Shown: in pieces, positions 6,202-6,914 of the stretch | Numbering within the stretch: the first letter of the stretch is position 1 | Layout: each line of letters opens with the position of its first letter | Origin: Burkholderiales bacterium | GTDB lineage: Bacteria; Pseudomonadota; Gammaproteobacteria; Burkholderiales; Casimicrobiaceae | Length of the DNA: 6,914 bases | Direction: 5' to 3' | NCBI GenBank assembly: GCA_031283405.1 | Contig: JAITBX010000083.1 | Location: forward strand, 1-6,914 | Program-made: the position numbers and the translations under genes | Notes under the pieces: generated by a model | Database searches by the model: none | Told to the model about the DNA's origin: nothing | What the model saw: the letters and a program-made list of their open reading frames with translations, nothing else

Positions 6202-6335
6202 GCGAGACTGGCGGAAGAAGGGCGCATACCGGAGCGCGCCATGACAAAAAGATTGAGTATCTGATAATGGCGCAGCACAATCATTCCACAAGCAAGGAAC
6301 CCGCAGGAGCAATCACAGGTCGCCCGTTGATTTAT

Positions 6336-6395
6336 TGCGGGCGGCAGAATGCCGCCCCTACGTCCCGATCCCTGATCCCTGATTCCCGATCCCTG
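6336..6395. repeat. Intergenic repeat element, copy B: hairpin, cctacg block, GATCCCT tandem
   Basis: The element starts tgcgggc, with a perfect 8-bp hairpin gggcggca (6339-6346) / tgccgccc (6350-6357) and loop gaa. Then comes cctacg and a degenerate tandem of gatccct/gattccc units (6367-6395). The order of parts matches copy A at 1702-1752, with a different hairpin core. It lies between hemA and the terminator of the PsiF-repeat gene; I see no gene in 6187-6453. Confidence 0.65.
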
Positions 6396-6401
6396 ACACC
6401 C

Positions 6402-6433
6402 AAAAAACGAAGCCGGCGTTATGCCGGCTTCGT
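6402..6433 (-). terminator. Rho-independent terminator of the PsiF-repeat gene
   Basis: The arms acgaagccggc (6407-6417) and gccggcttcgt (6423-6433) form a perfect 11-bp stem with the 5-nt loop gttat. On the minus strand the hairpin is followed directly by a run of T (complement of a6402-a6407), and it starts 20 nt after the stop codon of the gene at 6454. This is the best terminator in the window. Confidence 0.93.
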
Positions 6434-6453
6434 CCCTCGTTCCCACTAAAGGA

Positions 6454-6914
6454 TCAGTTGTCTTTCTTCAGGCATTCGCGCATGAATGCTTTGCGCTCGT
6501 CGCCTTTTTTGTCGCCGGCCTGTTGGTTACAGGTTTTCATTTTTTCTCTCTGGTTGGCCGACTTGTGCGGAGTGGCGCGCGGAGTAACGCCTTCTTTCGA
6601 CAGGCATTCTTTCATGAAAGCTTTGCGCTCGTCGCCCTTTTTGCCGGCGGCTTCATGATTGCAATCTTTCATTTTTTCTCTCTGCGTGTTCGACTTTCCT
6701 TCGTGCGAAACTGCCCCTTCTTTCGACAGGCATTGCTTCATGAACGCTTTGCGCTCATCGCCCTTCTTGCCCGTCGCTTGCTCGTTGCAATGCTTCATCC
6801 GCTCTTTTTGGGTCATCTGGTGTTCCGGTTGCGCTGCGGGCGCTGCCGGAGCGGGCACCGCCGCCGGCGCCGCTGCGGGCGCTGCTGCCGGTTGTGCCGC
6901 CGGCGCTGCCGGTT
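6454..6914 (-). CDS. PsiF-repeat protein with Ala/Pro-rich linker (N-terminus outside window)
   Basis: Related to PsiF, a small exported protein of unknown molecular function known in E. coli as phosphate-starvation inducible. The frame is open to the window end; the visible N-terminal part is about 30 residues of almost only Ala and Pro with a few Gln. The GTG at 6858-6856 lies inside this linker and is not a credible start. Three PsiF repeats follow (nt 6798-6715, 6672-6589, 6540-6457), each with M-K-x-C-N, then KKGDERKAFM, then C-L. The two Cys of a repeat are 19 residues apart, consistent with one disulfide per helical hairpin if the protein is exported. The repeats are separated by short QREK-type linkers. 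The signal peptide presumably lies outside the window. Family is clear; function and phosphate control are not shown here. Confidence 0.9.
   Translation of the reverse strand, partial: PAAPAAQPAAAPAAAPAAVPAPAAPAAQPEHQMTQKERMKHCNEQATGKKGDERKAFMKQCLSKEGAVSHEGKSNTQREKMKDCNHEAAGKKGDERKAFMKECLSKEGVTPRATPHKSANQREKMKTCNQQAGDKKGDERKAFMRECLKKDN

Noticed and set aside
6187..6312. N-terminal extension of HemA to an upstream start at 6312
   Set aside because: The extra 42 residues do not resemble the family, which begins at MSLLYTLGLN; the extension runs through likely promoter DNA.
6457..6798. CRISPR-like spaced repeats
   Set aside because: The periodicity of about 126-132 nt is the coding sequence of three PsiF repeats, with no palindromic short repeats or variable spacers.

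Overview
The window looks like a chromosomal segment of a moderately GC-rich betaproteobacterium. The S21 sequence, the hemA-prfA-prmC order and the PsiF-repeat protein all fit that group. Genus cannot be read from this sequence; the abundant short palindromic intergenic repeats fit environmental lineages such as Nitrosomonadales or Burkholderiales, but this is inference.

Layout. (1) 2-1609, plus strand: the 3' portion of a lipoprotein of the tannase/feruloyl esterase family, start outside the window. (2) 1610-1834: gene-free stretch with two palindromic repeat elements and the rpsU promoter. (3) 1835-2047, plus: rpsU, ribosomal protein S21. (4) 2048-2330: gene-free, with two terminator hairpins and a pyrimidine-rich leader. 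(5) 2331-2813, plus: a small protein made only of a cyclic-nucleotide-binding domain and its C-terminal helix. (6) 2837-2870: a GC-rich palindromic repeat between convergent genes. (7) 6186 down to 2873, minus: hemA, prfA, prmC. (8) 6187-6453: gene-free, with a repeat element, the terminator of the last gene and the region that must hold the hemA promoter. (9) 6454 to the window end, minus: a secreted-type protein with three PsiF repeats behind an Ala/Pro-rich linker, N-terminus outside the window.

How the genes work together. HemA makes glutamate semialdehyde for tetrapyrrole synthesis. PrfA is release factor 1, and PrmC methylates the glutamine of its GGQ loop. prfA and prmC overlap by a TTGA junction, so substrate and modifying enzyme are probably translated in a coupled way. 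rpsU stands alone here with its own promoter and terminators, not in the rpsU-dnaG-rpoD arrangement known from enterobacteria.

Most of the window is ordinary housekeeping sequence and I see no clear novel multi-gene system. The best leads are the tannase-family enzyme that has lost both cysteines flanking its catalytic Ser and His, the DNA-binding-free CNB protein with a tyrosine in its phosphate-binding cassette, the mutually exclusive hairpins after rpsU, and the shared architecture of two intergenic repeats.
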